A DNA stretch of 64,000 bases from positions 1,911,001-1,975,000 of the forward strand of contig NC_020059.1 of assembly GCF_000330885.1 (NCBI RefSeq), read 5' to 3'. The position numbers and the translations under genes are program-made. The notes under the pieces were generated by a model that was not told the DNA's origin, ran no database searches, and was given only the letters and a program-made list of their open reading frames with translations. Shown one piece after another: positions 1 to 10,016 of the stretch (within the stretch, counting starts at the first letter, position 1; each line of letters opens with the position of its first letter). The DNA is from Rhizobium tropici CIAT 899. Lineage in GTDB: Bacteria > Pseudomonadota > Alphaproteobacteria > Rhizobiales > Rhizobiaceae.

Positions 1-24
1 CAACAGAATGGCACGACTTGTCAT
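1..24 (-). CDS. 5' end of an unidentified gene cut by the window edge
   Basis: On the minus strand a GGAGG motif is followed, after 8 bases, by ATG and eight open codons (M T S R A I L L) that run off the left edge. A second in-frame ATG lies two codons further upstream but almost touches the ribosome-binding site, so the inner ATG is preferred. Eight residues are too few to assign a family. Confidence 0.4.
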
Positions 25-299
25 TGGCATTTCCTCCGCTCTATGACGAATGTCGAAACTATTAATCGTATCGTCCCCATCGATTGTCAATCGACACGCG
101 ATCTGGAGGCGACGGAAGACACCATATGCGGACGAACATGAACGCAAACTGTACAAAAATAGCTATCGAAAAGAGTGACTTGACTGAAGCAGCAATCCTG
201 GATGGCGGTTCATCCCTGTGCTGAGTTCAGCCGGAAACGGAAGAATCGATGGGCCGATTCACATTGCAATTTTACTTCCGTCATTCGCGGCCAGCGATA

Positions 300-440
300 C
301 GCCTGGGCAAGGGCGATCCCAGATCAAATACAACCTATCATGAGCTTCGGTCTTGAAGTGCGGGCACCTCGCCCTAGTTTCCGTTATGCAGTTCCCCTCT
401 CTATGCCCTGGATGCTCTCCCTTCCAGGGCATTTTTCTTT
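300..440 (+). ncRNA. candidate small RNA ending in an intrinsic terminator
   Basis: The stretch from about 25 to 608 has no convincing protein gene, yet it contains a near-ideal intrinsic terminator at 403-440 on the plus strand, so some transcript should end there. The terminator loop contains CUCUCCC and an unpaired CCCCUCUC lies at 394-401. Both are complementary to purine-rich Shine-Dalgarno sequences. Rhizobial trans-acting sRNAs often show such pyrimidine-rich loops. The 5' end is a guess because no clear promoter was recognised. Confidence 0.28.
403..440 (+). terminator. intrinsic terminator with 10-bp perfect stem
   Basis: Positions 403-412 pair perfectly with 423-432 around a 10-base loop, followed by TTTT C TTT. 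No good coding sequence lies immediately upstream on this strand, which is why a small RNA is suggested. Confidence 0.75.
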
Positions 441-608
441 CAGACGTTTTTTCTGGAAGATAAGGCTGTCGAGAGACAATGCGCCAAAAGATTCGCCACA
501 GCACTCAAATGAGTATAGGCTTATATCACCGTTGGCTACCGAACCCGTAGGCGCTAGCGGCTGAGAGAGGTGATTACTCTCGCCTGCGGAGGTCAAGGAG
601 TTACCCGC

Positions 609-776
609 ATGACCTCGCATGATACTAGCGACAATATCCTAAGCGATCAGAAACTGCATGATCTTCTCAAGGCAGAAGACAGGATCGATCTTTTGGAGAA
701 ATCAAAACGCTTCGTTCCGAATGAATCGGAAGTACCGTTGGCAGAGGACGCTGAAGAGCGCTCCTGCGAGCTATAG
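609..776 (+). CDS. small hypothetical protein, 55 aa
   Basis: The ATG at 609 has an AAGGAG ribosome-binding site 8 bases upstream, which is why it is preferred to the more upstream in-frame GTG at 570. The product is charged and soluble (many D, E and K), begins MTSHDTSD and contains LLKAEDRIDLLEK, which could form a short amphipathic helix. There is no signal peptide and no recognised domain. It converges on lipB, with a strong hairpin between them. The good ribosome-binding site is the main reason to think it is real. Confidence 0.5.
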   Translation: MTSHDTSDNILSDQKLHDLLKAEDRIDLLEKSKRFVPNESEVPLAEDAEERSCEL

Positions 777-795
777 CAGTTTTCGCCATCAAATC

Positions 796-817
796 GGACA
801 GGTCGTTTGACCTGTCC
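796..817. terminator. strong hairpin between convergent genes
   Basis: GGACAGGTC (796-804) and GACCTGTCC (809-817) form a perfect 9-bp stem with a GTTT loop between the small ORF and lipB, which face each other. No U-tract follows on either strand, so it is terminator-like or an RNA-stability hairpin, not a classic intrinsic terminator. Confidence 0.45.
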
Positions 818-878
818 TGCCTAGCACTAAAATTCATCGCAACATCCAGCATCGTCTTCGGACGATCGCCGATCACCT

Positions 879-1595
879 TCACGCGTCATTGACAGTTTCG
901 CCGAAGACCTGTTCAAACGCCTCACGCAGGCGGATATCGACATCCGCCATCATGACCGGCAAGCCGAGATCGACGAGGCTGGTGACACCATAGGCCGAAA
1001 TTCCGCAAGGAATGATGCCGGTGAAATGCCCGAGATCGGGGTCGACGTTCAGCGAAAGGCCGTGAAACGTCACCCATTTGCGCACGCGGATGCCGAGCGC
1101 CGCAATCTTGTCTTCAGACACGGTGCCGTCAGCTAGAGTGGGCTTCTCCGGGCGCCTGACCCAAACGCCAACTCGATCCTCTCGCCGCTCGCCACGCACA
1201 TTCATCGAATCAAGCGTGCGAATGATGACCTCCTCGAGCGCGCCGACGAAGGCGCGGATATCCTGCCGGCGACACTTGAGGTCCAGCATGACATAGGCGA
1301 CGCGCTGACCTGGCCCGTGATAGGTATATTCGCCGCCGCGTCCGGTCGCAAAGACCGGGAATCGATCCGGCTCGATCAGATCGGCGGCATCGGCGCTGGT
1401 GCCCGCCGTATAGAGCGGAGGATGTTCGACCAGCCAGACGAGCTCCGGCGCTTGCCCTTCGGCAATCGCGGCCACCTCTGCCTCCATGGTGGCAACCGCC
1501 TCCTCATAAGGCACGAGACCGTCGCTGATCCGCCAGCGGACGGGCGGCGTACCTTGAACGGGAAACATCTGGTGAGAAAGTTCGGTGCGAAGCAT
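879..1595 (-). CDS. lipB: octanoyl-[acyl-carrier-protein]:protein N-octanoyltransferase LipB
   Basis: LipB moves the octanoyl group from acyl carrier protein to lipoyl domains of 2-oxoacid dehydrogenases and of GcvH, whose gene lies in this window. The family signature [12 protein letters not shown] is at residues 86-97. The catalytic Lys (EDKIAALG, about K163) and Cys (IIPCGIS, about C197) are both present. At 238 aa the length is normal. The reading frame is open 41 codons further upstream, but the ATG at 1595 has AAAGGA 7 bases before it and fits the family N-terminus. It acts in the cytoplasm. Confidence 0.95.
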   Translation of the reverse strand: MLRTELSHQMFPVQGTPPVRWRISDGLVPYEEAVATMEAEVAAIAEGQAPELVWLVEHPPLYTAGTSADAADLIEPDRFPVFATGRGGEYTYHGPGQRVAYVMLDLKCRRQDIRAFVGALEEVIIRTLDSMNVRGERREDRVGVWVRRPEKPTLADGTVSEDKIAALGIRVRKWVTFHGLSLNVDPDLGHFTGIIPCGISAYGVTSLVDLGLPVMMADVDIRLREAFEQVFGETVNDA

Positions 1596-1832
1596 ATGGC
1601 AGTCCTTTGCGCGCCGCAGGCCGCATGTGTGGAAATCCTGCGCGCCGACGGGTTGTCCACATATGGCGCCATTCGGGCGGGAATTCAAACATGTAAGGCG
1701 TTTCGGCAGTATTCGCACATGTCAGATCGGAGGAGCTGTGAAGGAATTTAAAAAAACTGACATATCGCTCTTGTGCCCCCCGAATGCTTTTGCTACATGC
1801 AGCCGCGCCGGAGCAATCCGGCCTACCACGAT

Positions 1833-1917
1833 GCGGTCGTGGCGGAATTGGTAGACGCGCAGCGTTGAGGTCGCTGTGGGGCAACCCGTGGAAGTTCGAG
1901 TCTTCTCGACCGCACCA
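1833..1917 (+). tRNA. tRNA-Leu (anticodon GAG)
   Basis: The seven-base acceptor stem GCGGTCG pairs with CGACCGC, followed by an encoded ACCA end. The anticodon stem CAGCG/CGCTG encloses the loop TTGAGGT, giving anticodon GAG, which reads CUC and CUU. The D-arm GGAATTGGTAGACGC, a long variable arm and the T-loop GTTCGAGTC are typical of a class II leucine tRNA. An intrinsic terminator follows directly. Confidence 0.96.
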
Positions 1918-1918
1918 A

Positions 1919-1949
1919 GAACCCGGCTTTGGCCGGGTTTTTTGTTTTT
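1919..1949 (+). terminator. intrinsic terminator of tRNA-Leu
   Basis: AACCCGGC (1920-1927) and GCCGGGTT (1932-1939) form an 8-bp stem with a TTTG loop, followed by a T-rich run (TTTTGTTTTT). Confidence 0.9.
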
Positions 1950-2210
1950 AAATCAATGCGTACCTAACGCTTTCTTCAGCACCACATTATCCCGCACGCC
2001 ATCCCCCGCCCGCTGACGACACGCGAACCGATCAAAGCGTCGGGAATATTGCGATGCGGCCCCCGTTACCCACACAAGTTCCTCGCGAAATTCATGCCGA
2101 GAGATAGTTCGCCTACCCTGATGGCCCGGAACAGCCGTCGTATTTCCCTGGTCACTTGACTTCGCGCCCCTCTCTGGCACCGTGAACTTCTTCAGACAGG
2201 GGGAAGATGC

Positions 2211-2426
2211 ATGACGCCGGAACGCTTTTCAGAATGCCTTTTGCATATACGCTGGACGCCCATCAATCTGGCGAGCGCTCTGCAATGTGACCTGTCATGG
2301 GTGGAGGCGCTGGAAGCTGGAAATGCCAAAGTCCCGGAAGGGTTGGCGGAATGGCTGGAAACCCTCGCGCAATGTCATGAGAAAGCCGGCGTTCCTACCA
2401 CCTATCGCGGCCGTGGACACGACTGA
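2211..2426 (+). CDS. small helix-turn-helix-like protein, 71 aa
   Basis: The protein starts MTPERFSECLLHIRW and continues with a likely helix-turn-helix (residues about 15-50: NLASALQCDLSWVEALEAGN) and WLETLAQCHE. It resembles short Xre-like proteins common in Rhizobiales, in which the helices are followed by a tryptophan-containing segment. A purine-rich ribosome-binding site (AGGGGGAAG) precedes the ATG. It is separated by about 80 bases from the next small gene on the same strand. The DNA target is unknown. The 260 bases between the tRNA-Leu terminator and this gene show nothing convincing. Confidence 0.6.
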   Translation: MTPERFSECLLHIRWTPINLASALQCDLSWVEALEAGNAKVPEGLAEWLETLAQCHEKAGVPTTYRGRGHD

Positions 2427-2506
2427 GATTGAAGGAGACGAGCAGAGCTGGGGAACGATGGCAGTCCGGAAATGGCGACACTTCATTCCAAACGGAGGGA
2501 TTGGAA

Positions 2507-2701
2507 ATGAATGATGATTTTCGCTTGAAGCTTATCAAAATCAGAGGCGAAAAGATCGCCCATCGCAACGAACTGCTGGCGATGAAGATGCAGGGCATTG
2601 ACGCGAAACAGATCGGAGAGGTCATCGATCTTGACGACATGATCGCCCGTGAACAACTCGCGATCGACACCCTCGACGATACGATTGCCCGATTAAGCTA
2701 G
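2507..2701 (+). CDS. small hypothetical protein, 64 aa, probably helical
   Basis: The frame is open from 2429, but the ATG at 2507 has GGAGGG 7 bases upstream and is the better start. The product begins MNDDFRLKLIKIRGEK and is almost entirely predicted amphipathic helix (charged and Leu/Ile alternation, no Pro or Trp), consistent with a short coiled-coil protein. No domain is recognised. It converges with the Xre regulator downstream. Confidence 0.5.
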   Translation: MNDDFRLKLIKIRGEKIAHRNELLAMKMQGIDAKQIGEVIDLDDMIAREQLAIDTLDDTIARLS

Positions 2702-2739
2702 AAGTACTTAGGCCCGCGCCACGTCGAGGGAAGCCGCGC

Positions 2740-3162
2740 TCAATGCGCCACATCCTTGCTCAGATTGCGCAGCCTGATCTGATGGTCGAGGCGTTCGAGC
2801 TGCTTTGTTGTCGTCTCTATCAGCCGACCGACCTCCTGATAGGCGGTGCGCAGCCGCGATAGCTCGTTCCTGACGGCTTCCAGGGCGCGCTCATCGCTAT
2901 CCTCTCCGGGTCCGTCACCCGATCCGGTCATCAACCATGCCGGTGAAACATCGAAAAGAGCCGACATCTTGGCCAGCGCGGAGGGATTGGGTTCGGCGCG
3001 ATCTGATTCCCACGCAAGCATTGTCTCCTCGCTGACGCCAAGCTGTCCGGCCAGCGTTTCGAGGCTGATTCCCGCGGCATCGCGAGCCATGGACAGGCGT
3101 CCGCCAAGCGTGTCGCCGCCTTCATCCGAAAAAACGGTCGTCTCTTGTTCTGGTTTGAACAT
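2740..3162 (-). CDS. Xre-family transcriptional regulator with C-terminal coiled coil
   Basis: Residues about 17-75 form a Cro/C1-type helix-turn-helix (LGGRLSMARDAAGISLETLA then GVSEETMLAWESDRAEPN and a SALFDVSPAWLM tail), typical of Xre repressors. The last 45 residues are rich in E, R, L and Q heptads and probably dimerise. The start at 3162 was chosen over the upstream ATG at 3213 because AAAGGG lies 9 to 10 bases before it. The gene is divergent from the EamA permease at 3381, and the 218-base gap could hold an operator for either gene. The target is unknown. Confidence 0.8.
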   Translation of the reverse strand: MFKPEQETTVFSDEGGDTLGGRLSMARDAAGISLETLAGQLGVSEETMLAWESDRAEPNPSALAKMSALFDVSPAWLMTGSGDGPGEDSDERALEAVRNELSRLRTAYQEVGRLIETTTKQLERLDHQIRLRNLSKDVAH

Positions 3163-3380
3163 CGGTGCGATCCCTTTCCTGGTCGCGCCGGCAATTTTGT
3201 GCCGCGCAGTCATGTTTTAACCGGTTCCAAAGCTCCAGATAGGTCTAAGGGCGTCATCTCACCATGGCGATCTGTCCCATTTGGAAAAGTACGGCATTTG
3301 CGGATGGCTGCCACCGCATCTTGCAACCTGCCTTCAAGCGCGCCTTGATTGCATGTTTGCACTGTGTTTGAAGTTGACGC

Positions 3381-4316
3381 ATGCTCGTCTCTTCCGCCGT
3401 TTCCACGCAGCAGAACCCACATCGAGGTATGACGATCATGGCAAGCGCCATGATCCTGCTGCCGACGATGGATGCAATCGCCAAATACATGGCGAGCTTC
3501 GAAGGCATGTCGCCGGGCCAGGTGACATTCTATCGCTTCTTCTTCCAGCTTGTGTGCATGCTGCCGCTTCTTACGACCGCAACCGGGAGGTCGGCCTTTT
3601 CGGCGAAGCGCCCATGGATGAACCTCTTACGTGGTGCACTGCATGGCGCTGCGAGCCTACTCTTTTTCGCCGCGGTCAAATACATGCCGCTTGCCGATGT
3701 CTTCGCGATCCATTTTGTCGAACCCTTCATGCTGACGGCCCTTTCTGCCCTGTTTCTCGGCGATAAGGTCGGCTGGAGACGGTGGCTGGCAATCGCCGTC
3801 GGCTTCGTTGGCGCGATGATCGTCATCCAGCCGAGTTTCGAGATTTTCGGATTGAAGGCACTGCTGCCCGTTGCCTGCGCCTTCCTCTTTGCTCTCTATC
3901 TGTTCATGAACCGAGCCGTCGGCGAAGCGGATTCGCCGATTACGATGCAGATCATGGCCGGTGTTGGTGGCACGCTGTTCATGTCAGTCACCCTGTTGGT
4001 CGGAGCATCCGCTGGCATCGCTGACTTCGAGCCATCTCTACCCGCATCGACGTTTGGACTGGTGCTTCTGCTGATTCTCGGTTCGATTTCAGGCTACGCC
4101 CATATGCTCGTCGTCAGAGCCTTCCGACTGGCGCCACTGTCGCTGCTTGCTCCATTCCAGTATTTCGAGATCATTTCCGCCACCGTTCTCGGCTATGCGA
4201 TCTTCGGCGATTTTCCTAATCTTTCCAAATGGATCGGCATTGCCATCATCGTCGGCTCCGGCCTCTTCATCATCTGGCGGGAGCGTATGCAGTCGAGTTT
4301 GGAAAAAACGACGTAA
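3381..4316 (+). CDS. EamA/DMT-superfamily membrane permease
   Basis: This 311-aa protein has about ten hydrophobic helices arranged as two EamA repeats of five. Family-like features are the first-helix stretch ASAMILLPTMDAIAKYM, the segment LLRGALHGAASLLFF and the final YFEIISATVLGYAIFGD near residue 270. The drug/metabolite transporter superfamily exports metabolites or amino acids at the inner membrane, and the substrate here cannot be read from sequence. The start ATG has only a weak ribosome-binding site, and an inner ATG at 3429 is possible. pccA follows in the same direction after 81 bases. Confidence 0.85.
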   Translation: MLVSSAVSTQQNPHRGMTIMASAMILLPTMDAIAKYMASFEGMSPGQVTFYRFFFQLVCMLPLLTTATGRSAFSAKRPWMNLLRGALHGAASLLFFAAVKYMPLADVFAIHFVEPFMLTALSALFLGDKVGWRRWLAIAVGFVGAMIVIQPSFEIFGLKALLPVACAFLFALYLFMNRAVGEADSPITMQIMAGVGGTLFMSVTLLVGASAGIADFEPSLPASTFGLVLLLILGSISGYAHMLVVRAFRLAPLSLLAPFQYFEIISATVLGYAIFGDFPNLSKWIGIAIIVGSGLFIIWRERMQSSLEKTT

Positions 4317-4397
4317 GCGCGGATATGTTGCGCATGGACCAGGCAAGCAATTTATGGCTAAAACACTGACTGAATAGAGTATTTGGGCGGAGATTGC

Positions 4398-6407
<2,010 letters not shown>

Positions 6408-6569
6408 TCGAGAAGCTTCGCCATCGCAGCCATGTGGAAAAAGCCGCGCGGCGATTGCTCGGCTAAAACATGATAATTGCGACGCTAAGTGTCTGATTTT
6501 GGCTTGAGCCGCCCCATATGCCCATGCCAATGTCGCGCGGACCAAATCATAGCAGGAAGGGACGAGATC

Positions 6570-7697
6570 ATGGACGTAAGAGCAGCGGTTGCGGTTGCGG
6601 CTGGCAAGCCGCTTGAGGTGATGACGGTTCAGCTGGAGGGGCCGAGAGCCGGCGAAGTGCTGATCGAGGTCAAGGCGACCGGCATCTGCCACACCGATGA
6701 TTTCACACTCTCGGGCGCCGATCCGGAAGGCCTGTTTCCGGCCATCCTCGGCCATGAGGGTGCCGGCATCGTCGTCGATGTCGGTCCGGGGGTGACTTCG
6801 GTGAAGAAGGGCGATCACGTCATTCCGCTCTACACCCCCGAATGCCGCGAATGCCCCTCCTGCCTCTCGCGCAAGACCAATCTCTGCACGGCGATCCGCT
6901 CGACGCAAGGGCAAGGCCTGATGCCGGACGGCACCTCGCGCTTCTCGATCGGCAAGGACAAGATCCATCACTATATGGGCTGCTCGACCTTCGCCAATTA
7001 CACCGTGCTGCCGGAGATTGCCGTTGCCAAGGTCAACCCGGACGCCCCCTTCGACAAGATCTGCTACATCGGCTGCGGCGTGACGACAGGCATCGGTGCG
7101 GTCATCAACACCGCCAAGGTGGAGATGGGCGCAACCGCCATCGTCTTCGGCCTCGGCGGCATCGGCCTCAATGTCATCCAGGGCCTGAAGCTTGCCGGTG
7201 CCGACATGATCATCGGTGTCGATCTCAACAATGACAAGAAGGCCTGGGGTGAGCGCTTCGGCATGACGCATTTCGTCAATCCGAAGGAAGTCGGTGACGA
7301 CATCGTGCCTTATCTCGTCAACATGACGAAGCGCGGGGCCGACCAGATCGGCGGCGCCGACTATACCTTCGACTGCACCGGCAACACCAAGGTGATGCGC
7401 CAGGCGCTGGAAGCAAGCCATCGCGGCTGGGGCAAGTCGGTGGTCATCGGCGTTGCCGGCGCCGGCCAGGAGATCTCGACGCGCCCGTTCCAGCTGGTGA
7501 CGGGCCGCTCGTGGATGGGAACGGCCTTCGGCGGCGCGCGTGGCCGCACCGATGTGCCGAAGATCGTCGACTGGTACATGGAGGGCAAGATCCAGATCGA
7601 TCCGATGATCACCCACACCATGCCGCTTGAGGACATCAACAAGGGCTTCGAGCTCATGCACTCCGGCGAAAGCATCCGAAGCGTCGTGCTGTATTGA
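6570..7697 (+). CDS. S-(hydroxymethyl)glutathione dehydrogenase / class III alcohol dehydrogenase
   Basis: This NAD- and zinc-dependent enzyme oxidises S-hydroxymethylglutathione, the spontaneous adduct of formaldehyde and glutathione, to S-formylglutathione. It also acts as an S-nitrosoglutathione reductase. The catalytic zinc site is visible (ATGICHTD and LGHEGAG), as are the structural zinc cysteines (CRECPSC...C), the Rossmann loop FGLGGIGLNVIQG and a class III-like C-terminus. At 375 aa it is full length. ATG 6570 has GGAAGGGA upstream. The next enzyme of the pathway, S-formylglutathione hydrolase, is at 8334. The gene is often named adhC, frmA or flhA. Confidence 0.95.
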   Translation: MDVRAAVAVAAGKPLEVMTVQLEGPRAGEVLIEVKATGICHTDDFTLSGADPEGLFPAILGHEGAGIVVDVGPGVTSVKKGDHVIPLYTPECRECPSCLSRKTNLCTAIRSTQGQGLMPDGTSRFSIGKDKIHHYMGCSTFANYTVLPEIAVAKVNPDAPFDKICYIGCGVTTGIGAVINTAKVEMGATAIVFGLGGIGLNVIQGLKLAGADMIIGVDLNNDKKAWGERFGMTHFVNPKEVGDDIVPYLVNMTKRGADQIGGADYTFDCTGNTKVMRQALEASHRGWGKSVVIGVAGAGQEISTRPFQLVTGRSWMGTAFGGARGRTDVPKIVDWYMEGKIQIDPMITHTMPLEDINKGFELMHSGESIRSVVLY

Positions 7698-7722
7698 GGT
7701 TCAAAGTCACGGAAAGAAACGT

Positions 7723-7749
7723 ATGCGGCGCGTGAGGAATGCGCCGCAT
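7723..7749 (+). terminator. 9-bp GC-rich hairpin after the formaldehyde dehydrogenase gene
   Basis: ATGCGGCGC (7723-7731) pairs perfectly with GCGCCGCAT (7741-7749) around a 9-base loop. No T-run follows. It may attenuate or stabilise the transcript between the dehydrogenase gene and the downstream UPF0178 gene. Confidence 0.4.
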
Positions 7750-7771
7750 ATAGCTGAAAAGATTTGATATC

Positions 7772-8212
7772 ATGATTTATGTCGACGCCGACGCCTGCCC
7801 GGTTAAGCCGGAAATCCTGAAGGTTGCCGAACGCCACGGCATCGAGGTGACCTTCGTCGCCAATTCGGGACTACGGCCGTCGCGAGACCCGATGGTGCAC
7901 AACGTCATCGTCTCCAACGCCTTCGACGCTGCCGACAACTGGATCGCCGAGCATGCCGGCGCCGGCGACATCGTCGTCACCGCCGATGTGCCGCTTGCCG
8001 GCCGTTGCGTCGCGACCGGAGCGTTGGTGACGGGGCCGACCGGCCGGATCTTCGACAAGACGAATATCGGCATGGCAACGGCCATGCGCGATCTCGGCGC
8101 GCACCTTCGCGAAACCGGCGAGAGCAAGGGCTACAATGCCGCCTTCTCGCCGCGCGACCGCTCCGCCTTTCTCGAAACCTTCGACCGGCTCTGCCGGCGT
8201 GCCAAAGCATGA
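7772..8212 (+). CDS. UPF0178 (YaiI/YqxD, DUF188) family protein
   Basis: The 146-aa protein begins MIYVDADACPVKPEI and continues with VVTADVPLAGRCVA and a late GPTGRIFDKTNIGMAMR-like segment, all hallmarks of the YaiI/YqxD family. The fold resembles PIN or NYN nucleases, with conserved acidic residues near the N-terminus, but the physiological role is not established. It sits between the two glutathione-dependent formaldehyde enzymes on the same strand. Its stop codon lies inside a palindromic intergenic repeat (8208-8250). Confidence 0.88.
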   Translation: MIYVDADACPVKPEILKVAERHGIEVTFVANSGLRPSRDPMVHNVIVSNAFDAADNWIAEHAGAGDIVVTADVPLAGRCVATGALVTGPTGRIFDKTNIGMATAMRDLGAHLRETGESKGYNAAFSPRDRSAFLETFDRLCRRAKA

Positions 8213-8250
8213 TCCCAAAAAGTGCGCAGCGGTTTTTGGATAAGATCATG
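8208..8250. repeat. palindromic intergenic repeat
   Basis: CATGATC (8208-8214) and GATCATG (8244-8250) enclose an inner inverted pair CCAAAAA / TTTTTGG and a core resembling AAAAGTGCGCAGCGGTTTT. The same core type recurs at 15381 and 22415 in this window, which matches the short palindromic elements scattered between genes in Rhizobium genomes. The element supplies the stop codon of the upstream gene. Confidence 0.75.
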
Positions 8251-8333
8251 CAAAATCAAAATCCCAGGGCTTGATGGCGTTTCGAAGAAAAGCAATCAAG
8301 CTCTGAAACCAACCAAACGCCTGGAGACCAGCC

Positions 8334-9170
8334 GTGAACATTATTTCCCAGAACACCGCCTTCGGCGGCATGCAGGGCGTCTTCTCGCATGAATCCGAAG
8401 CCTGCAAATGCGAGATGACCTTTGCGGTCTTCGTACCGCCGCAGGCGATCAAGGAGCCCCGCCCGGTCCTCTGGTATCTTTCCGGCCTCACCTGCACGCA
8501 CGCCAATGTCATGGAAAAGGGCGAGTATCGCCGCATGGCCGCCGAGCTTGGCCTGATCATCGTCTGCCCCGATACCAGCCCGCGCGGCAATGACGTGCCG
8601 GATGAGCTGACCAACTGGCAGATGGGCAAGGGCGCCGGCTTCTATCTCGACGCCACCGAGACGCCCTGGGCCGAAAACTATCAGATGTACACCTACATCA
8701 CCGAGGAACTGCCCGCGCTCATATCAAAGCAATTCCGCGCCGACATGAGCCGTCAGAGCATCTTCGGCCATTCCATGGGCGGCCATGGCGCCATGACGAT
8801 TGCGTTGAAGAACCCGGACCGCTTCAAGAGCTGCTCCGCTTTTGCTCCCATCGTGCAGCCGTCGACAGCCGATTGGTCCGCCCCTGCGCTGGAGAAATAT
8901 TTGGGCAGCGACAAGACCGCTTGGCGCCGCTACGACGCCTGTGCGCTTGTCGAAGACGGCGCCCGATTCCCCGAATTCCTGATCGACCAGGGCAAGGCCG
9001 ACAGCTTCCTCGAAAACGGCCTGCGTCCCTGGCTCTTCGAAGACGCGATCAAGGGCACGGATATCAGCCTGACGCTGCGTATGCACGAGCGCTACGACCA
9101 CTCCTACTATTTCATCTCCAGCTTTATGGAGGATCACCTGAAGTGGCATGCCGAACGGCTGGAAAAGTAA
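8334..9170 (+). CDS. fghA: S-formylglutathione hydrolase
   Basis: This esterase releases formate and glutathione from S-formylglutathione and completes the formaldehyde detoxification begun by the enzyme at 6570. The 278-aa protein is an esterase-D type alpha/beta hydrolase. It shows LWYLSGLTCTHANVMEKGEYR, the nucleophile elbow GHSMGGHGA (catalytic Ser about 147), and the C-terminal RMHERYDHSYYFISSFMEDH, whose His completes the triad. The start follows a purine-containing stretch (CTGGAGACC) about 10 bases upstream. It is cytoplasmic. Confidence 0.95.
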   Translation: MNIISQNTAFGGMQGVFSHESEACKCEMTFAVFVPPQAIKEPRPVLWYLSGLTCTHANVMEKGEYRRMAAELGLIIVCPDTSPRGNDVPDELTNWQMGKGAGFYLDATETPWAENYQMYTYITEELPALISKQFRADMSRQSIFGHSMGGHGAMTIALKNPDRFKSCSAFAPIVQPSTADWSAPALEKYLGSDKTAWRRYDACALVEDGARFPEFLIDQGKADSFLENGLRPWLFEDAIKGTDISLTLRMHERYDHSYYFISSFMEDHLKWHAERLEK

Positions 9171-9222
9171 AGGTAGTGCGATCGCCTTGAAATAGGCAGT
9201 CGGCAAAGGCATATAGAAAGCA

Positions 9223-9284
9223 CGCAGACGACTGCGGCGGCCAACATCCAAAATTGGCCGTAGACATCGCGGGGACGGCCTCGC
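9223..9284 (+). promoter_or_regulatory. guanidine-II (mini-ykkC) riboswitch
   Basis: Two hairpins with the diagnostic ACGR tetraloops lie upstream of sugE. P1 is CGCAG-ACGA-CTGCG (9223-9236). P2 is GCGGGG-ACGG-CCTCGC (9269-9284, with one G-U pair). The 32-base linker itself holds a 7-bp stem (9238-9244 with 9254-9260). The Shine-Dalgarno sequence AAGGAG at 9293-9298 starts 8 bases after P2, the usual spacing for this class, which senses guanidinium and controls translation of small multidrug resistance exporters. Confidence 0.85.
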
Positions 9285-9304
9285 TCTTACCAAAGGAGCG
9301 TAAA

Positions 9305-9619
9305 ATGGCTTGGTTTCTGCTTTTCCTCGCAGGCTTGTTTGAAATCGGCTGGGCCGTCGGCCTGAAATATACCGACGGGTTCACCCGGCTGGTGCCGACT
9401 GTTCTCACCGTCATTTCCATGGTCATCAGTGTCGTGCTTCTCGGTCTGGCCGTAAAGACCCTCCCCATGGGCACGGCCTATGCGGTCTGGACCGGCATCG
9501 GCACCGTCGGCACGGTTCTGCTTGGCATATGGTTGCTCGGCGATCCCGCGACCTTTGTGCGGCTGCTCTGCATTGGCCTCATCGTGGCCGGCATAGCCGG
9601 CCTGAAGCTTGCTGCTTAA
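9305..9619 (+). CDS. sugE: guanidinium exporter Gdx/SugE (small multidrug resistance family)
   Basis: The 104-aa inner-membrane protein has the four helices of the SMR family: MAWFLLFLAGLFEIGWAVGL with the essential helix-1 Glu in FEIGWA, then LPMGTAYAVWTGIGTVG and a C-terminal LIVAGIAGLKL. The Gdx/SugE subtype exports guanidinium in exchange for protons as an antiparallel dimer. The frame is open upstream, but ATG 9305 follows AAGGAG closely. The guanidine-II riboswitch just upstream supports guanidinium, not broad quaternary ammonium drugs, as the substrate. Confidence 0.93.
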   Translation: MAWFLLFLAGLFEIGWAVGLKYTDGFTRLVPTVLTVISMVISVVLLGLAVKTLPMGTAYAVWTGIGTVGTVLLGIWLLGDPATFVRLLCIGLIVAGIAGLKLAA

Positions 9620-9629
9620 GATGCGGCGG

Positions 9630-10016
9630 TCATCGGCGCTGGCGATTATCCAGCGCCCAGCTTCCCGGCCCGGCAAACACCAGAAACAGGAAGATGAAGC
9701 AGAACAGGATCGCCCCGTCTCCCTGATTGTTGGCCGGGAAGAAGTCGATCTGCATATGCACCATGAAATAGGCTATCGCCATTTCACCGCCCAGGAGAAA
9801 GGCGATCGGCCGGGTGAAAAGCCCAAGCAGCACAAGGATGCCGCCGACAAGTTCAATAACTCCCGCCACGAAGAAAAGCGTCGTGATTGCGTAAGGCGCC
9901 GGCGGAAAGCCGAAGACCTTTTGCGTACCGTGCTCGATGAACAGTAGCGCAGTTATGATTCGCAAGATGGCAAGGGCGGCGGGCTGATAAGGCGACAAGC
10001 GCTCGGATGGAAACAT
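9630..10016 (-). CDS. DoxX family membrane protein
   Basis: This 128-aa protein has four hydrophobic helices with the DoxX pattern: LAILRIITALLFIEHGTQKV, then GVIELVGGILVLLGLFTRPI, AYFMVHM and FFPANNQGDGAILFCFIFLF. DoxX proteins are small inner-membrane proteins, some linked to thiosulfate:quinone oxidoreductase or oxidative stress, and the specific role is unknown. It lies about 140 bases downstream of a paralog of nearly the same length and pattern. It converges with sugE, only 10 bases away. Confidence 0.88.
   Translation of the reverse strand: MFPSERLSPYQPAALAILRIITALLFIEHGTQKVFGFPPAPYAITTLFFVAGVIELVGGILVLLGLFTRPIAFLLGGEMAIAYFMVHMQIDFFPANNQGDGAILFCFIFLFLVFAGPGSWALDNRQRR

Noticed and set aside
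202-564. A 120-codon plus-strand open frame near the left edge
   Set aside because: It runs through the strong terminator at 403-440, has no good ribosome-binding site and no domain.
1953-2180. A 75-codon minus-strand open frame after the tRNA-Leu terminator
   Set aside because: It starts with GTG, has no clear ribosome-binding site and its sequence resembles no family. Nothing shows an integrase or tRNA-linked island here.
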